Shown: one piece after another, positions 62,196 to 64,000 of the stretch | Layout: each line of letters begins with the position of its first letter | Position numbering within the stretch: the stretch's first letter is position 1 | Origin: Planctomycetota bacterium | GTDB lineage: Bacteria > Planctomycetota > Phycisphaerae > WQYP01 | Reading direction: 5' to 3' | DNA: 64,000 nucleotides | Assembly (NCBI GenBank): GCA_021790385.1 | Contig: JAJYDW010000005.1 | Span: 1 to 64,000, forward strand | Program-made: the position numbers and the translations under genes | Notes under the pieces: generated by a model | Databases searched by the model: none | What the model was told of the DNA's origin: nothing | The model's input: the letters and a program-made list of their open reading frames with translations, nothing else

Positions 62196-63047
62196 CTATG
62201 CCACCGCGGCCAGGGAAATTACCTGCTCGCACAAAGCGGACACCGTGTATTGCCGGGCCAGATCGATCGCCACCACCGCACCGTGATTGTGCGACGAATC
62301 AATCAGAAACAAACGCTCGGCCATATCACCAAACCCCTTTTCCCGGGGTTGATGTCCACAGATAAAAATCTCTGCAAACCACAGGCGGGAAAGTTCCCGG
62401 AGCACCCCCACAGTCTGATGGCGCCCCCAAATCATGCGGTAAACCGAGCCCATCCGGGCATAATCACCGGCGCCAAGCGGGCGCGTGAGAATGCCGGGGT
62501 CGAAATGGGCCATATCCGTCGGCCCGGGCAGCGAATGACTGACCAAAATACCATTCACCGTAATACAGGCCAGCGGTAAACTCAGCACAAACGCCCGAAA
62601 CGCCGCCGCCACCTCCGCCGCCCGCGAGCCGAAATGCACACTTATCGCCCGGTTAAAGCGATCCGTCAGGTCGTATCCATCCTTGAGAATAGGCATGCCG
62701 AAAATCTGCGCCCAGTCGTGATTAGACAAGATAAAATGCACGCGTCCGGGAAACTTCAGGGACCAGGCAATGGCTTCCATAAGTAAATCCAGACTGTTGT
62801 CCTCGCCGTGCGCCCCCAAGGCTCCACCATGAATTAATTCCTGCAGCACAACATGCCGTTGGGTGAAAGAGTCTAAAGCAGAAAGCGTGACGATCCGCTC
62901 AAAATTGCGGCGGTGATTGTGCAGATCGCCGGTGACTATCAACTCACCTTCTGCAGGTAAATGCAAAAGCTGGCTGTTTCGCAGCGGGTTGCCCACGGCC
63001 TGTCGGGCTGCCTGCATCAATAAATCAATCGTGTGACTGGTCTTCAT
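62196..63047 (-). CDS. Metallophosphoesterase
   Basis: A 283-residue calcineurin-like phosphoesterase. ELIVTGDLHNHRRNFERIV gives the D-x-H block, HFILSNHDWAQIFG a SNHD variant of GNHD, GILVSHSLPGPTDM and FICGHQPREKGFG the late His residues, LFLIDSSHNHGAVVAIDL the end of the core. The order and spacing resemble bacterial phosphoprotein phosphatase or Ap4A-hydrolase-like proteins. The substrate is unknown. It is convergent with mnmE (7 bases between stops) and lies downstream of a Ser/Thr kinase gene on the same strand, so a role in reversing phosphorylation is possible. Confidence 0.78.
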   Translation of the reverse strand: MKTSHTIDLLMQAARQAVGNPLRNSQLLHLPAEGELIVTGDLHNHRRNFERIVTLSALDSFTQRHVVLQELIHGGALGAHGEDNSLDLLMEAIAWSLKFPGRVHFILSNHDWAQIFGMPILKDGYDLTDRFNRAISVHFGSRAAEVAAAFRAFVLSLPLACITVNGILVSHSLPGPTDMAHFDPGILTRPLGAGDYARMGSVYRMIWGRHQTVGVLRELSRLWFAEIFICGHQPREKGFGDMAERLFLIDSSHNHGAVVAIDLARQYTVSALCEQVISLAAVA

Positions 63048-63151
63048 ATAAAGCGTCCGCCGCGAGAGTGCTTCAGGTGTTTTATACTACCAACCTGGTT
63101 TATCGCCAACATCCATCCCGCCTGGCCGCACCCGGGTTGACACTTTTTTAG

Positions 63152-64000
63152 TTACGTAACCGTATCGTCCTTATTGCCGGTAGCGGCCGGGCTGGTACCG
63201 CCCAAGCCGAGGGTATCATCCAGGCGCAGGGTGGAGCTTAAGCTTAATACCAGTTCCAACCGGGAAATCACCTCATCCATACTGGCCGGGCGATCCGATG
63301 GACGATTTTCAATACATTCCAAAATGAGTTTGGAAAATGACACGGGAATACGCGGATTGATTTCATGCGGAGAAACCAATTCGCGCGAGGATACCGCGGC
63401 CAATCCCTGCCGGCGCTTGGGAATGACCGTGGGAACGTGCCGATCGGTGACGCACCAGTAAAAGGTGGCCCCGAAATTGAAAACGTCGGTGGCCGGGGTC
63501 AGCGGGCCCAAGGCCACCTGTTCCGGGGCGATATAATCCGGAGTTCCCTGGATGCGGGATTTGACCGTACCGATGGTACAACTCTGGCCGAAATCAATGA
63601 TCTTGCAGTGGCCATCCGGGTTGACTAGAATGTTGTTAGGTTTGATATCTGCATGTACATAGCCCAACTTATGCATGGCCCCCAGCCCGCGCGCGACCTG
63701 GCAGGCGATGGACAGCAAATCCCGTAAATTGGCCGGCCTTTCGGAGTCCAGCGAGGTGCCATCCACCAGATCCATCAGCAAATGCAATTCAACGGTGGTC
63801 AGCAGTTTGCGTTTTTTAATCAGCCGGTGGCTTTTACGCAGGGCTGGATGGTCAAACTGGCTACTGATCTGATATTCCTGGCTGGCCTGTTCCAGGAATC
63901 TATCATCTTCGGCACTGCGGCGTATAACCCTTTTGAGAGCATAGACCTGGCCCGTCCGGTTTTCGCACACGGCATAAATAGTGCTTCTTGCTCCGTAGCC
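63152..64000 (-). CDS. Serine/threonine protein kinase, C-terminal part (runs off the window)
   Basis: The frame is open to base 64000; about 282 residues are visible. Near the window edge GYGARSTIYAV is the Gly-rich loop and VYALKRVIRR holds the ATP-binding Lys. MDLVDGTSLDSERP is the hinge, YVHADIKPNNILVNPDGHCKIIDFGQS the catalytic loop (HAD in place of HRD, Asp kept) with the DFG motif, and GTPDYIAPEQVALGPLTPATDVFNFGATFYW the activation segment. After the kinase domain only a short tail remains (TLGLGGTSPAATGNKDDTVT) and no TM segment. It is a Hanks-type kinase of the kind abundant in planctomycetes; the N terminus is missing here. Confidence 0.9.
   Translation of the reverse strand, partial: GYGARSTIYAVCENRTGQVYALKRVIRRSAEDDRFLEQASQEYQISSQFDHPALRKSHRLIKKRKLLTTVELHLLMDLVDGTSLDSERPANLRDLLSIACQVARGLGAMHKLGYVHADIKPNNILVNPDGHCKIIDFGQSCTIGTVKSRIQGTPDYIAPEQVALGPLTPATDVFNFGATFYWCVTDRHVPTVIPKRRQGLAAVSSRELVSPHEINPRIPVSFSKLILECIENRPSDRPASMDEVISRLELVLSLSSTLRLDDTLGLGGTSPAATGNKDDTVT

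Noticed and set aside
1-64000. CRISPR arrays, rRNA genes, phage structural genes
   Set aside because: None seen; the only tandem repeats are the three 12-mers at 56264-56299, which have no spacers.

Overview
The window looks like chromosomal DNA of a planctomycete, most likely of the Phycisphaerae type. The signs are a LEPR-XLL protein, three PEP-CTERM proteins, two large pseudopilins with the [20 protein letters not shown] start, formylglycine-type sulfatases, GH29 fucosidases, a Hanks-type kinase and the relic of an integrase of planctomycete type. The assignment rests on gene families only.

Layout. 1-9.6 kb: the end of a LEPR-XLL surface protein, ilvC, a VOC protein, an SppA-like lipoprotein peptidase, a PhoD-like protein, and a small lipid or polyene-like set (ketosynthase, Cys-less ketosynthase homologue, acyltransferase, hotdog dehydratase), then DoxX. 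9.7-20.6 kb, all on the minus strand: a cytochrome c, a CusCBA-type copper/silver RND efflux system, two small Cys/Met-containing secreted proteins, an ECF sigma factor with a Cys-rich membrane partner, and a PEP-CTERM metalloprotease-like protein. 20.8-27 kb: valS and cimA (overlapping), rlmN and a membrane protein.

27.3-53.5 kb is an accessory island for glycan use. A decayed IS701-like transposase lies at its left end and an inverted, shorter copy at its right end, next to an integrase relic. Inside are secreted PEP-CTERM and pseudopilin proteins, two GH29 genes (one broken), a heparinase-like giant, a Tat-exported glycosidase, a GH117/GH43-like enzyme, a beta-helix protein, two sulfatases, a LacI-type regulator, an SGNH esterase and a sodium:solute symporter. 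Four promoters in the island carry the palindrome TGGAATAA-NN-TTATTCCA (or a 1-2 mismatch version) at a fixed 31-32 bases upstream of the -35 box, which predicts a regulon. Part of the island arose by tandem duplication of a pseudopilin-plus-secreted-enzyme unit.

53.5-64 kb returns to core genes: a tiny basic peptide, leuA with a leucine-rich leader peptide and a terminator/antiterminator (a classical attenuator, worked out by hand), tRNA-Leu(CAA), an orphan HTH protein, a radical SAM protein, two metallophosphoesterases, yidC, mnmE and the 3' part of a serine/threonine kinase gene. The two strongest new observations are the leuA attenuator and the fixed-geometry palindrome regulon of the island.
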